Shown: positions 15,330 to 25,424, numbered from the stretch's first letter. The stretch is 32,720 nt of DNA from an uncultured Thermoguttaceae bacterium (GCA_937951625.1 CALFBP010000021.1:1-32720); one strand, 5' to 3'. The notes: generated by a model not told the origin, from the sequence alone. Program-made: numbers and translations.

Positions 15330-16012
15330 ACGAACCGCTCATTTCGCTTTCCAACGTCAGCTTCGCCTACGAGCCGAGTCGACCTGTTCTCACCGGCCTG
15401 GACCTGGAGCTTGCGCCGCGAGAGCGCGTGGGTCTGGTAGGTCCGAACGGGAGCGGAAAGAGCACGATCCTGGCCCTCATTGTGGGACTGCTGCGGCCCT
15501 CGGCCGGGCAAATCCGAATTTTCGGCAAGCTGCGAACCAGAGAAACCGATTTTCATGAGGTCCGCGGTCGGGTCGGCTTATTGTTTCAGGATTCCGACGA
15601 CCAGTTGTTCTGCCCGACCGTCGCCGAGGACGTGGCCTTTGGGCCATTGAACCTGGGGGTACCGCGAACAGAGGTCCGCCGCATCGTGGCGGAAACACTA
15701 CAAGTGCTCGGGCTGGCGGGATACGAAGACCGGATAACCTACAGGCTGTCCGGCGGTGAAAAACGTCTGGTGGCCTTGGCCACGGTGCTCGCCATGCAGC
15801 CGGAGGTCTTGCTCCTCGACGAACCGATCGCTGGACTGGACGAAGAGGCCACTGCGCGCGTCATGGAAGTGCTCGCACGGTTGCCGCTTGCCATGTTATT
15901 GATCTCCCACCAACGCGAAATCCTCGATCGCTTGACCAATCGAACCTTACGGCTGACGAACGGCCGCCTCCGGCCCGAACTCTCTTGCCGAGGGGAAAGC
16001 CCTCCTGCATAA
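15320..16012 (+). CDS. nikO: NikO: ATPase component of nickel/cobalt ECF transporter
   Basis: A 230-residue ABC ATPase of the CbiO/NikO group that powers metal uptake. Walker A is GPNGSGKST (41-49), the Q-loop Gln is Q90 in the family-typical LLFQDSDDQLF segment, the signature is LSGGEK (143-148), Walker B is LLLDEP (164-169) followed by AGLD, and the switch histidine is H197 (LISHQ). It is slightly shorter than stand-alone CbiO proteins of 270-280 residues, with a short C-terminus. The ATG lies inside the last codons of nikQ (ten-base overlap), so translation is probably coupled. It is the last gene of the operon. Confidence 0.94.
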   Translation: MDVNEPLISLSNVSFAYEPSRPVLTGLDLELAPRERVGLVGPNGSGKSTILALIVGLLRPSAGQIRIFGKLRTRETDFHEVRGRVGLLFQDSDDQLFCPTVAEDVAFGPLNLGVPRTEVRRIVAETLQVLGLAGYEDRITYRLSGGEKRLVALATVLAMQPEVLLLDEPIAGLDEEATARVMEVLARLPLAMLLISHQREILDRLTNRTLRLTNGRLRPELSCRGESPPA

Positions 16013-16106
16013 TGATTAGCAGGGGTGCCTTTTGGGGGCTGTTATGCGAATGTCCGAGTCGGCCGTTTCAAGCCGTCGTCCATGTGCCCCGCGACTGCGG
16101 ACTTAG

Positions 16107-18374
16107 ATGCCGGAAGCTTTCGATCCGTATCTTCAGTGGTTGGGGATCCGCGATCCACAACGCCCGCCGAACCATTACCGGTTGCTCGGCGTGGAGTTGT
16201 TCGAGAGCGATCCGGAGGTGATCAGCAATGCCGCCGATCGGCAAATGGCCCACGTCCGCACCTTTCAGACGGGCCGCCATTCGGCCGAGTCTCAGAAGCT
16301 GCTGAATGAACTCGCCGCGGCCAAGGTCTGCCTGCTCCATCCCGAAAAAAAGGCCGCCTACGACTCTCAGTTGCGAGCGGAACTCGCCGCTGCGGCCGCC
16401 GTATCTCCTGGGTCGATCGAAGCCAAAGGCACCGCCAGTCCGCCGCCTAAACTCTTTCGGTCAAGCCCCGCCGCGAGCCCTTTGGTTTGGCTGGTCGCTT
16501 CTGGTTTTTTGGCTGCCGCGGTGCTCTTGGCCCTCGTGCTGACGCGGGGTGGCGGTCGCGGGAGCCCCTCTGACACCGTCGGCGAAGTGGCTCAAAGCTC
16601 AGTTGGCGCGGAACCCCGGAGCGATGAAATAGTCAAACCATTAAATCCCATGCCACAGGCGGCATCGGCCGAGGCCAAGGGCGATTCTTCTCCAGCGTTC
16701 TTTTCGAGCAAGACTCCGGACGGCGATCCGTCGCTGAAATCGCAGGGACAGGCCCCTACCAGAGGGAAATCACCCAAAGAGGAAGCAGCGAAAAAGTTCA
16801 GGCCTCCTCCGCCGTCGATCGCTCCCCAGACCGGCCAGGCCCAACTGGCTCCGCCAACCCCCGAAAAGACTCCAGAGAAGCCGCATGATGATCAGATTCC
16901 ACCCTTAACGCAGTCCCTCGCCGCGATGCGGCAGGCCATGCAGCAGCGAGATTTGGCGGCGGCCAGGCAGCATTTTTCCTCCGCCGAGAAGGTTGGCCTG
17001 TTGCAAAACCAGGATCAGGTTCTTCGCTGGAGCGACGTGTTCAAGCCGTGGGAAGAGTTTTGGGAAGCGGTCCACCTGGGCATCCGGGAATGCCGACAAG
17101 GCGAGGTCCTCCGCGGCTCGGGCGGGATGGTCGAGGTGGTCGCAAAAACCGATGAAACGATCACGATACGGGGAATCCAGGAAAAGGGTGTTTCGAGCAC
17201 TTACTCCCTGCGGACCCTCCCTGTCTGGATGGCTGTGACGCTCGCCGAGAAGAAGTTGCCGGAACAGACCGCCGATTTGGCCAAAGCGGCGTTTTTCCTC
17301 GTCGATCCCGAGGGAGATCCGCAGCAAGCGGCGGTCCTTTGCGAGCAATCCGAGCGGCAAGGCACGCCGCCTGGGCCGGGCCTGATGGCTGCGGTGCAGG
17401 AGGCCTTGGCCGCGGCTCCGCCCGCCAAACCCCCGGCCACCGCGGCCGGGAAGCCCCGCCTGCCCGTCCCCGACAAGCAGACCCAGGAAGACGAGAGAAC
17501 CAAACTCCGCGAGACGTTGCGTGCCCGACTTGCCCAGGCCAGGACCCCCGCCGATAAGGGCGTTCTAGCCGGCGAGTTGCTCGAGGAAGCCAAAGAGGTC
17601 CAGAATCAGCCGGCGGCTTGCTTTGCGCGGCTGGCCTTGGCCCGCGACCTGTCGCTGGAGGCGGGCGAGCCACGGCGCTTCCGCGAGGTGACGGAGGAAA
17701 TGGCCCGGCGGTATGACTTGGACCTGGTCGCAGAACAGCGGCGGGCAGTGATCGAGGCAGCAGACGAGAGGTTCCCTGCCGCCGTCCGCTCGGCCTTGGC
17801 CCATCTGGCCATCGAGCTGGCCCTGGAAGCGGTGCAGTCCGACTCTTTCGAGGACGCCGAACGATTGGCGAAAGCCGCTCGACAATACGCCAACATGCCG
17901 TTGGGCATCAAGGGTCGGGACCCGAACGCCATCCGCCAGGCCAACGAATTACTCGAGAGAATGGCCTGGTACGCGCAACAGCGGGAAATGGCCCTGGAAG
18001 CCGAAAAAAAACTCGCGCAAGACCCTGCCGACGCCAAGGCTGCCCACACTCTCGGCATGCATCTGGCCCTGATCAAGGAGCAATGGGAACGCGGCCTCCC
18101 CTTGCTGGTGAAGAGCGACGATGCGACGATCCGAGACCTGGCCAAAGCAGAACAAGCGACCCAGCGATCGGTGACCGCTGCGGAGATGGTGAAGTTGGCC
18201 GATCAATGGTCGGCGGCCGCTGCCGCGCTCGATGCCCCTTACCAACGCGCCGCTCGCCGTCGCGCGGTGTACTGGTATGAAATGGCGTTGCCGTTCCTGA
18301 AAGATAAATTGCGGGCCCGGGTGCTGAGCGATATGGGCATGTTACGGCAGGGCGAAACCCCGCGGCGAAACTAG
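16107..18374 (+). CDS. Planctomycete-type membrane protein with degenerate J-like domain
   Basis: The 755-residue protein opens with FDPYLQWLGI and PPNHYRLLGVELFESDPEVI, then ADRQMAHVRTFQTGRHSAES and LHPEKKAAYDSQLR, a J-like three-helix domain (about 1-92). The HPD tripeptide that activates Hsp70 is missing; HSA stands in its place. A single transmembrane helix follows at about 126-145, then a low-complexity Pro/Ala/Lys region to about 265, a small beta-rich segment (about 320-375, VVAKTDETITIRGI) and a long alpha-helical, TPR-like C-terminal region rich in Ala, Glu and Arg. This is known to me as a planctomycete-restricted type of uncertain role, perhaps a membrane-bound scaffold. The ATG is preceded by no strong ribosome site. 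It lies 94 bases after nikO but is unlikely to belong to the transporter. Confidence 0.88.
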   Translation: MPEAFDPYLQWLGIRDPQRPPNHYRLLGVELFESDPEVISNAADRQMAHVRTFQTGRHSAESQKLLNELAAAKVCLLHPEKKAAYDSQLRAELAAAAAVSPGSIEAKGTASPPPKLFRSSPAASPLVWLVASGFLAAAVLLALVLTRGGGRGSPSDTVGEVAQSSVGAEPRSDEIVKPLNPMPQAASAEAKGDSSPAFFSSKTPDGDPSLKSQGQAPTRGKSPKEEAAKKFRPPPPSIAPQTGQAQLAPPTPEKTPEKPHDDQIPPLTQSLAAMRQAMQQRDLAAARQHFSSAEKVGLLQNQDQVLRWSDVFKPWEEFWEAVHLGIRECRQGEVLRGSGGMVEVVAKTDETITIRGIQEKGVSSTYSLRTLPVWMAVTLAEKKLPEQTADLAKAAFFLVDPEGDPQQAAVLCEQSERQGTPPGPGLMAAVQEALAAAPPAKPPATAAGKPRLPVPDKQTQEDERTKLRETLRARLAQARTPADKGVLAGELLEEAKEVQNQPAACFARLALARDLSLEAGEPRRFREVTEEMARRYDLDLVAEQRRAVIEAADERFPAAVRSALAHLAIELALEAVQSDSFEDAERLAKAARQYANMPLGIKGRDPNAIRQANELLERMAWYAQQREMALEAEKKLAQDPADAKAAHTLGMHLALIKEQWERGLPLLVKSDDATIRDLAKAEQATQRSVTAAEMVKLADQWSAAAAALDAPYQRAARRRAVYWYEMALPFLKDKLRARVLSDMGMLRQGETPRRN

Positions 18375-18449
18375 CCGCGCCGTGATTGCATGGACGAGGC
18401 CACCGCGTACCCGGCCCGGCACTGCGGCACTTAGGGCTAACGCAGCGGT

Positions 18450-19616
18450 TCACGACGCCGGCATGAGGCCCTTCTCGCGAATCAGGGCCTCCAACTCGGC
18501 CTGGAGGCGAGGCAGGATCTCCGAGTAGCGATACGCGCCCAACGTCTGGCTGCCGCGTTTGAGGTTCACGAAGTTTGGACCGCACCAGAGGCCCAAATCG
18601 GCGTCGTCGGTTTCGCCAGGCCCGTTCACCCGACAGCCCATGACGGCAATCGTGATCGGATAATCGGCCCAGGGCCTGGTCATCCGATGCACCTGTTCGG
18701 CCAGCTCGACGAAGGCCTCGTTTTCGACGCGCGAGCAACTGGGGCAGCTAATGATGTTCAGCCGGGGAAGCCGAAATTCGGCATCTCCCGAGAATCGGCC
18801 CTCGGCCACGTCCTCGAGCAATTGTCGACCGGCTTCGATTTCTTCCACTTTTCGGGCGTTGGGGACCGTGAGCGACACGCGGAGCGTGTCGCCGATGCCG
18901 CGGCGGAGCAACTCTCCCAACGCGGCACGGCTTTTCTGAACGCCCCAGGGTGGCATCCCCGCCTCGGTCACCCCGAGGTGCAACGGTACGTCGGGCCGCG
19001 CGGCAGCGAACCGCTGGTTGACCTCGATCACCTTGGCCGGGTCCGAGTCCTTCAGGGATACGCAATAGCGCGTAAATCCCAACCGATCCAGCAATTCACA
19101 ATGTTCCAAGGCGCTGGCGAGCATCGGGCCGATCGTATCGTGCGCCTCGAATTTCGCTCGCACGGCAGGATCGACCGAGCCGCAATTCACTCCTACCCGC
19201 AACGCAATGTCGTGTCGTACCGCCACCTCGACCAAATAGCGGACCTTCTCTTGCCACGCCTTGCCCGGCTCGTGGTGATACAAGTGACCCGGGTTGTAGC
19301 GGATCTTGTCTACCCACGGGGCGATCTCCGCCGCCAAGCGATAGTTCTCTTGCAAATCGACGGAGAGATTGGCCCGCGTCCGCTGGCGAATGTCCGGAAG
19401 CGCGCGAGCCTCGCGAGAACTATCCACGGCAAGGCGAACCACCGCGGCGCCCGCCGCTGTCAGGTGATTCACCTGCGCGGCCGTAGCCTCCACATCGGCG
19501 GTCTTGGTCGCGCACATGCTCTGAATGGCAATCGGGTGACCAGCGCCGATGGTAATTGAACCGATGCGGACAGCGCGGGTCGGGTTCCGGGCTTTGACCT
19601 CTGCGGCGGTTTTCAC
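18450..19616 (-). CDS. ispG: 4-hydroxy-3-methylbut-2-enyl-diphosphate synthase (IspG/GcpE)
   Basis: The 388-residue iron-sulfur enzyme converts methylerythritol cyclodiphosphate to HMBPP in the MEP isoprenoid pathway. It has the N-terminal TIM-barrel substrate domain ([20 protein letters not shown]) and the C-terminal cluster domain with C291, C294 (ISCPSCSR) and C328 ([10 protein letters not shown]), and E335, the usual fourth ligand. Length fits the two-domain bacterial form, with no plant-like insert. The start is GTG at 19616, giving [20 protein letters not shown] see no strong ribosome site. It stands alone, so the rest of the MEP pathway must be elsewhere. Confidence 0.96.
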   Translation of the reverse strand: MKTAAEVKARNPTRAVRIGSITIGAGHPIAIQSMCATKTADVEATAAQVNHLTAAGAAVVRLAVDSSREARALPDIRQRTRANLSVDLQENYRLAAEIAPWVDKIRYNPGHLYHHEPGKAWQEKVRYLVEVAVRHDIALRVGVNCGSVDPAVRAKFEAHDTIGPMLASALEHCELLDRLGFTRYCVSLKDSDPAKVIEVNQRFAAARPDVPLHLGVTEAGMPPWGVQKSRAALGELLRRGIGDTLRVSLTVPNARKVEEIEAGRQLLEDVAEGRFSGDAEFRLPRLNIISCPSCSRVENEAFVELAEQVHRMTRPWADYPITIAVMGCRVNGPGETDDADLGLWCGPNFVNLKRGSQTLGAYRYSEILPRLQAELEALIREKGLMPAS

Positions 19617-20034
19617 TGCAATACCGAACTTCGAACTGTTTTAAACGCCTTCCCAAACACTCACTCGCCCTAATCTTTCAAACGGACGGCGGAATGGGAA
19701 TCACAATCCAGGCAGACTTTTGGCCAACTAAGCCCATGTACCCTCGTTTGCCAGGCCGGTTTCGGATTCCTGGACGAATCTGTCGCTGGTCGCTCGCAGA
19801 ACTCATTCCCTTGGATTAACCAAACCGCATAAGGGTGTGCTTTTCAAAGGCGATTGTTCCGTTGCGGGCTTGGGGTTTCAACCCCACTCTTGGTCCAGCT
19901 CCGAGCAAATCAAGTGGAGAAATTGCACCGACTTTGCCGATAAAGCGGGCGCGGAAACGACTAAGCCGAAGGCCCATACTTATTTTGGCAAGTTTTCCGC
20001 GAATAAGGGGGGCTTGATACTTGAAGTCTGCACC
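19617..20034. other. Intergenic region between ispG and the lipoprotein gene
   Basis: About 420 bases between divergent genes. It must hold both promoters but I could not pick convincing hexamers. The lipoprotein frame is open upstream to 19837, yet that part would bury the lipoprotein signal peptide inside the chain and is therefore considered untranslated. Confidence 0.45.
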
Positions 20035-21078
20035 ATGCGCCTCCTTGTCTTTCTATGCGTTTTGATCCTCTCCGGCTGCTCGATGCTGCCAGAGGTCGCG
20101 CATCAGCCCACGTTGCATAACCCATTTCCCCAGCTCTCTAAAGTTGCGGTGGCCCCATTTTTCAACCTCAGCACGGAACCAACGGTCGACGGCACCCGCT
20201 TCGCTCTCGCCTATTTTAACCAACTTCAGCAAGTTCCAGGCTTTGAAGTAGTTCCAGTGGGGGTCGTCGAGCAGGCGATGAAGGAGCGGAACATCCAGCT
20301 CAAGGGCCCGCAGGACGCTCGACGCCTAGCTCAAGAGTTGGGCGTGGATGCGATTGTCATTGGAGCGGTAACAGATTACTCCCCCTATTATCCACCACGA
20401 TGTGCCCTTCAGGTGGAGTGGTATGCGGCCAATCCTGGTTTTCACGCCATTCCACCGGGCTATGGTCTGCCGTGGGGAACTCGAGAAGAACAACAAATCC
20501 CTGGCCCCTTGATTTTCGAGGCCGAAATGGCCTTGGCCAAAGCCCAGCTCGCCACCCAAACGCCTCGGTGTCAGCCTTTACCGCATAGCTCCGGTCCTGA
20601 GGTTTTACCGCTGCCGGAAGGAAAATCGCCGGAATCCCCTTCAGACCAAAAGTCAAGTTTCTCGGACCCTCGGTCGAGAGACGGCGTGAAACAGGCGTCG
20701 TACCAAGAGTCCTCGGGGCCGACGGTGGACAACCGTTCTATTGCCGGGGCGACGCCAGGACTTCCCCCCGATTGGCCAGACCCGAGAGGGTTCATTCCAT
20801 CCCCACCGATGGCGACCCCCTCACCCTGTATCCCGAACTATGGCCCGGTGATGCGGCACACGCAGACCTACAACGGCAACGACAGCCGCTTCACCGAGGC
20901 CCTGGCTAGCTACTATTTCTTCCAGGACGACGCCCGATTTGGTGGGTGGCAGAACTACCTGATGCGGAGCGATGATTTCATCGCCTTCTGCTGCCGGATG
21001 CACATTTGGGAGATGCTTTCGGCCAGGGGCGGGGCGGGCGAAACACGAGTGGTCTGGCGCTGGAAGAAAATCCGATAA
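20035..21078 (+). CDS. Predicted lipoprotein, CsgG/LptE-like N-terminal fold
   Basis: A 347-residue lipoprotein: the first residues MRLLVFLCVLILSGC form a type II signal peptide with lipobox LSGC and acylated Cys15. Residues 30-125 resemble periplasmic proteins that carry a nucleotide-binding-like alpha/beta fold (KVAVAPFFNLSTEP, FEVVPVGVVEQAMKE, ARRLAQELGVDAIVIGAVTDYSPYYPPR), a pattern shared with CsgG-like and related lipoproteins. A low-complexity Pro/Ser stretch (about 185-275) leads to a C-terminal part with SRFTEALASYYFFQDDARFGGW. The function is unknown. ATG 20035 is required for the signal peptide. The next gene starts 68 bases later, and the lipoprotein, small protein and xerC may share a transcript. 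Confidence 0.82.
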   Translation: MRLLVFLCVLILSGCSMLPEVAHQPTLHNPFPQLSKVAVAPFFNLSTEPTVDGTRFALAYFNQLQQVPGFEVVPVGVVEQAMKERNIQLKGPQDARRLAQELGVDAIVIGAVTDYSPYYPPRCALQVEWYAANPGFHAIPPGYGLPWGTREEQQIPGPLIFEAEMALAKAQLATQTPRCQPLPHSSGPEVLPLPEGKSPESPSDQKSSFSDPRSRDGVKQASYQESSGPTVDNRSIAGATPGLPPDWPDPRGFIPSPPMATPSPCIPNYGPVMRHTQTYNGNDSRFTEALASYYFFQDDARFGGWQNYLMRSDDFIAFCCRMHIWEMLSARGGAGETRVVWRWKKIR

Positions 21079-21146
21079 CAACAAGGACAAGCATCACCAC
21101 GGATTTCGAGCGTGCCGGATCGGTACGGTTGCCAACTGGGAGGCGC

Positions 21147-21386
21147 ATGCCCGTGAGTCAAGACATCAACGTATTGGCCTTGGTCAAGGGAGCGGAACGG
21201 TACGTGTTTTTGTATGACGACGCGAGCCGGGCCGAGGCATTGCGGGTGCTGGGGCGGTTCGCCTCGAATCCCGAGCTGAGCTTCACCTGGTACGACGCCG
21301 CCGTGCTCAGCCAGAAGATCCGCCAGGAGAGCCAGAAACAGGCCCTCGCACGCCGATTCAATCTGCCCGCGGCCAAGGACGACTAG
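21147..21386 (+). CDS. Small conserved protein upstream of xerC
   Basis: A 79-residue soluble protein beginning [25 protein letters not shown], then a helix ([16 protein letters not shown]) and [17 protein letters not shown] recognise no named domain, but the compact strand-helix-strand pattern with a charged centre argues for a real gene. GGGAGG stands three bases before ATG 21147 and nine before GTG 21153, so the GTG, six bases inside, may be the true start. It ends eleven bases before xerC, so the two are very likely co-transcribed. Confidence 0.78.
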   Translation: MPVSQDINVLALVKGAERYVFLYDDASRAEALRVLGRFASNPELSFTWYDAAVLSQKIRQESQKQALARRFNLPAAKDD

Positions 21387-21397
21387 GGCCAAGCGCG

Positions 21398-22345
21398 ATG
21401 CGCCACGCCGTGGACCGCTTTCTCACCTATCTCAAGGTCGAGCGCAATGCCTCGGATCTAACGATCAAGAGCTACCGGGAAGACCTGACGGCGTTGACGG
21501 ACTATCTGACCGAGGCCCGATCGGGCCGATGTCCCCAGCCCGCCGAAGTCACCGTGATGGAGCTTCGCGGCTACGTCTCGGCGCTTCACGAGGCCGGGTA
21601 CGCCCAGACGACCATCGCCCGACGTTTGGCCTCGCTACGGAGTTTTTTCCGATTCGGGCAGCGGGAGGGTTGGGTGACGAACAATCCAGCCAAACCCCTA
21701 CGAAATCCCCGCAAGCCTCGGCGGTTGCCGCACTTCCTTTCGACGGAGGAAATCGGTCGGCTGTTGGTGGCCCCTTCCAATAGCGATCCCATGGGGCTTC
21801 GCGATCGGGCGATCCTGGAAACGATGTATTCGGCCGGCTTGCGGATCAGCGAGACGGTGGGTTTGGACCAGAGCGATCTGGATTTCGAGGCGGGCATCCT
21901 CCGCGTGCGCGGCAAGGGTCGAAAGGAGCGGTTGGCTCCCATCGGCTCCTACGCCATCCAAGCCCTGCGGCGTTGGCTGGCGGTGCGGCGGGTGAGCCCT
22001 CGGGAACCCCAGGGGCCGCAGTCGCCCGTGTTCGTCAACAAGTTCGGTCGCCGACTCACCACCCGAAGCGTCGCCCGAATGCTGGAAAAATACCTCCGCA
22101 TCACGGGCCTGGATTCGCGAACCACGCCGCACTCGCTGCGGCACAGCTTCGCCACACACCTGCTCGATCGGGGGGCCGACATCCGCAGCGTGCAAGAGTT
22201 GCTAGGGCATAAAAGCCTGGTAACCACACAAATCTACACCCACGTAAGCACGGCGGGTCTGCGGGAGGCGTATCAGAAGGCCCACCCACGAGCCCAAGCG
22301 GCCTCCACCCCGATCGACCAAGACTCCCCGCCAACGTCGGGCTAG
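21398..22345 (+). CDS. xerC: Tyrosine recombinase XerC-like
   Basis: This 315-residue recombinase has the standard two-domain form: an N-terminal SAM-like core-binding domain (about 1-95, [21 protein letters not shown]) and the catalytic domain. Active-site residues are complete: R149 (GLRISE), K173 (RGKGRKER), H245 and R248 (HSLRH), H271 (LLGHK) and nucleophile Y280 (QIYTH). It would resolve chromosome dimers at dif with a XerD partner. Length and context (no att sites, no phage or integron genes) favour the housekeeping role over a mobile-element integrase. A 25-residue Pro/Ser/Thr tail extends past the catalytic domain. It follows the 79-residue gene by eleven bases and converges on fhs. 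Confidence 0.93.
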   Translation: MRHAVDRFLTYLKVERNASDLTIKSYREDLTALTDYLTEARSGRCPQPAEVTVMELRGYVSALHEAGYAQTTIARRLASLRSFFRFGQREGWVTNNPAKPLRNPRKPRRLPHFLSTEEIGRLLVAPSNSDPMGLRDRAILETMYSAGLRISETVGLDQSDLDFEAGILRVRGKGRKERLAPIGSYAIQALRRWLAVRRVSPREPQGPQSPVFVNKFGRRLTTRSVARMLEKYLRITGLDSRTTPHSLRHSFATHLLDRGADIRSVQELLGHKSLVTTQIYTHVSTAGLREAYQKAHPRAQAASTPIDQDSPPTSG

Positions 22346-22476
22346 TTGCTGGTTTTCTGCCTGCTTCCGACGCGACCGCGTCACCCAAGGGAAAAGACCG
22401 TTCCCGCCCCCCCTTTCGCCGACGCTGGGAAAAGGGTGCGCAAGCGATCCGCTGCCGGGTTTTTTCGGCCAAAAGG

Positions 22477-24249
22477 TCAGAACAGCCCTTTAACGCGGCC
22501 TGTCTCCACGTCGATGTCCACCCGCCGAAAAGCCGGGTCCGAGGCCGTGCCGGGCATGAGCGAGATGTTGCCGGCCACGGGACAAATGAACTTCGCCCCG
22601 CCGTAAATGAGAAAGTCGCGGATGGGCAGCGTCCAACCCTTGGGCACGCCTTTGAGCGTGGGATCGTGGCTAAGACTCAAATGGGTCTTGACCATCATGG
22701 TGGCGAAATCGTTGTACTTCGGATCGGCCTCGATGCGTTTGGCCTTAGCCTCGGCCTCGGGCGTATAGGAGACGCCGTCGGCGCCGTAGACTTCCTTGGC
22801 GATCAGCTCGATGCGTTTGCGGAGGGGCGTGTCCATTTCGTAGAGGAACTTGAAATCGACTTTCTCATTGCAGGCGTCGAGCACGGCGTCGGCGAGTTCC
22901 AAAGCGCCTTCCCCGCCGTATTGCCAGTGTCGAGAGAGGGCGACGCGGGCCCCGGCCTGTTCGGCCAGTTTCCGCAGCAAGTCGATTTCGGCCTTGGTAT
23001 CGGTGTGGAAGGCGTTGATGGCCACGACGGGCTTGATTCCCGCCTTTTTCACGGTGGCGATGTGGTGCAAGAGGTTGCACGCCCCGGCCTCCAGCCAGGC
23101 AAGGTTTTCCTCGAAGTATTCCTTGGGGATGGGTTTGCCGGGCGGACAGGGTGGGGCGCCGGCCGCCACCCCGTGGTGCTTCAGCCCACGCACGGTCGTG
23201 GTGATCACCGACACGTTCGGCACATTGCCCGACACGCGGCACTTCACGTTCCAGAACTTCTCGAAGCCGATGTCGGCGCCGAAGCCCGATTCGGTAATGT
23301 GGTAATCGGCCAATTTCAAGCAGATCTTGTCGGCCACCACCGAGGACTGCCCCACCGCGATATTGGCGAAGGGGCCGGCGTGAACGAAGCACGGCTGGCC
23401 CTCGATCGACTGGAGCAGATTGGGATTGATCGCCTCACGCAGCCAAGCGGTCATGGCGCCGGCGACTTCGAGGTCGTTCGTGGTGACGGGATCGCCTTTT
23501 TTGTCGAAGGCGACCACGATGTTGCCCATCCGCTCGCGGAGGTCCTTCAGGTCCCGGAAAACCGCCAGGATGGCCATGACCTCGGACGAGACGGCGATCC
23601 CGAATTTGCTCTGCATCAGATAGCCGTCCATTTCGCCGCCGAGGCCGATGATGATGTTCCGCAGGGCCTGGGCGCAGAAGTCGATCACCCAGCCCATCTC
23701 CACCCGGTTGGGGTTGATGTCCAGCCGCCTCAACCCGATTTTCGCGAGCCGGGCGTCGTCATAGTTCCGCTCATGCTGCATCCGCGAGGTGAGGGCGACC
23801 ATGGCCAGGTTGTGGGCGTTCATCACCGCGTTGATGTCGCCGGTCAGGCCGAGCGAGAACTCGGTCAAGGGGATGCACTGCGAGAGCCCACCCCCGGCTG
23901 CCGAACCTTTGATGTTCATCGTGGGACCGCCCGACGGTTGGCGGATGCACGCCACGACCTTCTTGCCCCGTTTGCCGATACCCTGCAACAGCCCCATGGT
24001 GGTCGTGGACTTCCCCTCCCCGAGCGGCGTCGGATTGATGGCCGTGACCTCGATGAACTTGCCATCCGGCTTGTTTTCCAAGCGCTTGAGGACCTTCATG
24101 TAGTCGACCTTGGCGATGTAGTTGCCATGCGGCAGCAACTCATCCTTGGTCAGGCCCAACTCCTCGGCGAGCTGGTAGCAAGTCTTCATTCGCGATTCGG
24201 CTTCTTGAGCAATCTCCCAGTCGGCGTGTTTGGTGGGATCGAGCGGCAT
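22477..24249 (-). CDS. fhs: Formate-tetrahydrofolate ligase
   Basis: A 590-residue enzyme that makes 10-formyl-tetrahydrofolate from formate, ATP and THF. The phosphate-binding loop is [10 protein letters not shown] (73-82), and other family signatures are present: [31 protein letters not shown] and EVYGADGV. Length is about 30 residues above the common 555-560 through extra short insertions. The start at 24249 (ATG after AAGGA, nine bases upstream) gives [15 protein letters not shown]; the frame is open further 5' but crosses the promoter. It is divergent from a methyltransferase gene, suggesting a one-carbon neighbourhood. This enzyme serves either formate assimilation or purine/serine one-carbon supply; the window does not show which. 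Confidence 0.96.
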   Translation of the reverse strand: MPLDPTKHADWEIAQEAESRMKTCYQLAEELGLTKDELLPHGNYIAKVDYMKVLKRLENKPDGKFIEVTAINPTPLGEGKSTTTMGLLQGIGKRGKKVVACIRQPSGGPTMNIKGSAAGGGLSQCIPLTEFSLGLTGDINAVMNAHNLAMVALTSRMQHERNYDDARLAKIGLRRLDINPNRVEMGWVIDFCAQALRNIIIGLGGEMDGYLMQSKFGIAVSSEVMAILAVFRDLKDLRERMGNIVVAFDKKGDPVTTNDLEVAGAMTAWLREAINPNLLQSIEGQPCFVHAGPFANIAVGQSSVVADKICLKLADYHITESGFGADIGFEKFWNVKCRVSGNVPNVSVITTTVRGLKHHGVAAGAPPCPPGKPIPKEYFEENLAWLEAGACNLLHHIATVKKAGIKPVVAINAFHTDTKAEIDLLRKLAEQAGARVALSRHWQYGGEGALELADAVLDACNEKVDFKFLYEMDTPLRKRIELIAKEVYGADGVSYTPEAEAKAKRIEADPKYNDFATMMVKTHLSLSHDPTLKGVPKGWTLPIRDFLIYGGAKFICPVAGNISLMPGTASDPAFRRVDIDVETGRVKGLF

Positions 24250-24297
24250 AGGCACTGTTCCTTGACTGCACGGTTGACAACTCGATGAGTCGATACC

Positions 24298-24324
24298 AGT
24301 ATCAGCTTCGCAGAAGGCTGTCAA
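24298..24324 (-). promoter_or_regulatory. Possible fhs promoter with short inverted repeat
   Basis: Read on the minus strand, TTGACA (24324-24319), a perfect -35, is followed after 15 bases by GATACT (24303-24298). The spacer is shorter than usual, which lowers confidence. The -10 overlaps an inverted repeat, GATAC-CA-GTATC at 24292-24303, that could be an operator. Confidence 0.35.
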
Positions 24325-24470
24325 TACGCTGGGACAGCCTGCCTCAGCCGCCGCGGGCCAACGGCCAGCATGAGTTGCTTTGAAAACGCTCCCCGCGGAT
24401 CGTTTGCGGAGGACACCGCCAACCGGTTCTGAGGGAGACGGTGCGTAAGCCTGGCCCCGCCGCCAAACCC

Positions 24471-24499
24471 TTGGGCCATGTTGGTTTAGCCGGTAGAAT
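24471..24499 (+). promoter_or_regulatory. Putative promoter of the homocysteine methyltransferase-like gene
   Basis: TTGGGC (24471-24476), 17 bases, then TAGAAT (24494-24499). The -10 is one base off consensus. The predicted start would leave a leader of about 30 bases with AGGGAG before the ATG. Confidence 0.5.
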
Positions 24500-24536
24500 G
24501 GGGGTTCGTGCCACAAGTCAAGGGAGATCTCGATCC

Positions 24537-25424
24537 ATGTGCAAGTCTTCTCTGGCTGAGCTTCTTGGCCGCGGAACGGTCGTCACCGACGGGGCTTGGG
24601 GAACGCAACTCCAGGAACGCGGTTTGGAAGTCGGGGCGTGTCCCGACGGTTGGAACCTCACTCGTCCGGAAAAGGTCGAGGAAGTTGCCCGCGCCTATGT
24701 CGAGGCGGGCAGCCAAGTCATCCTGACCAACACCTTCGGGGCCAACCGTTTCACGCTCGCCCGACACGGCCTCGACGGCAAAGTGGCCGAAATCAATCGC
24801 GCGGGCGTGGAGATCTCACGGCGAGCGGCCGCGGGCCAGGCCAAGGTGTTTGCCTCGGTCGGGCCGACCGGCATCATGCTGATGATGGGCGAGGTCAGCC
24901 CCGAGGAGGTCCAAGCCGCCTTCGAGGTCCAGTGCCAGGCCCTCGCCGAGGCCGGGGCCGACGCCATCGTGCTGGAGACATTTTCCGATCCGGCGGAAAT
25001 CCTTCTGGCAGTGGCCGCGGCGAAGAAGACGGGCCTGCCCGTCGTCGCCTGCATGACCTTCGATTCCGGCAAGGACCACGACCGCACGCTGATGGGCACC
25101 ACGCCCGAGCAAGCCGCGCAGAAGCTGACGGCCGCGGGCGTGGATTGCGTTGGCTCCAATTGCGGCCAGGGGATCGAAGGCTTCGTCAAGATCGCTCCGC
25201 GGCTCAAAGCCGCCACCGATCGGCCGATCTGGATCAAGGCCAATGCCGGCTTGCCTCAGATCGTCGATGGCCGCACCACCTACGCTCAAACGCCCGAGGG
25301 CTTCGCCGCCCTCGTGCCGGCGCTCATCGAGTCCGGCGTTCAATTCGTTGGCGGGTGCTGCGGGACCACGCCGGAGTTCATCCGGGCCGTTAAAAAGAAG
25401 GTGGAGGAAGCGGCTCGACGCTGA
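24537..25424 (+). CDS. Homocysteine S-methyltransferase family protein
   Basis: The 295-residue TIM-barrel protein has the zinc/thiol-binding cysteines of the betaine-homocysteine/MetH-N family: C209 (SNCGQG) and C274-C275 (GGCCGTTPE). It also has the N-terminal [10 protein letters not shown] and TNTFGAN motifs. It would transfer a methyl group to homocysteine or a related thiol. It corresponds in size to a stand-alone homocysteine-binding domain and lacks the folate, cobalamin and SAM domains of full-length MetH. The next gene, 72 bases away on the same strand, is a URO-D family protein, so the pair may act together in methyl transfer. ATG 24537 follows AGGGAG; the longer frame upstream spans the promoter. 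Confidence 0.88.
   Translation: MCKSSLAELLGRGTVVTDGAWGTQLQERGLEVGACPDGWNLTRPEKVEEVARAYVEAGSQVILTNTFGANRFTLARHGLDGKVAEINRAGVEISRRAAAGQAKVFASVGPTGIMLMMGEVSPEEVQAAFEVQCQALAEAGADAIVLETFSDPAEILLAVAAAKKTGLPVVACMTFDSGKDHDRTLMGTTPEQAAQKLTAAGVDCVGSNCGQGIEGFVKIAPRLKAATDRPIWIKANAGLPQIVDGRTTYAQTPEGFAALVPALIESGVQFVGGCCGTTPEFIRAVKKKVEEAARR

Noticed and set aside
12964-16012. Cobalt (CbiMNQO) transporter instead of nickel
   Set aside because: No cbiN; nikK and nikL are present and the operator fits NikR. Cobalt cannot be fully excluded by sequence alone.
21398-22345. xerC as integrase of a mobile element
   Set aside because: No att-like direct repeats, tRNA or phage/transposon genes nearby, and it is in a housekeeping-like operon.
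22420-22476. Possible terminator between xerC and fhs (AGCG-ATC-CGCT then a T-run)
   Set aside because: The stem is only four bases and separated from the Ts; too weak to annotate.
22666-24288. 540-codon plus-strand open frame opposite fhs
   Set aside because: Exactly antisense to conserved fhs segments, with Gly/Asp/His-rich shadow composition.
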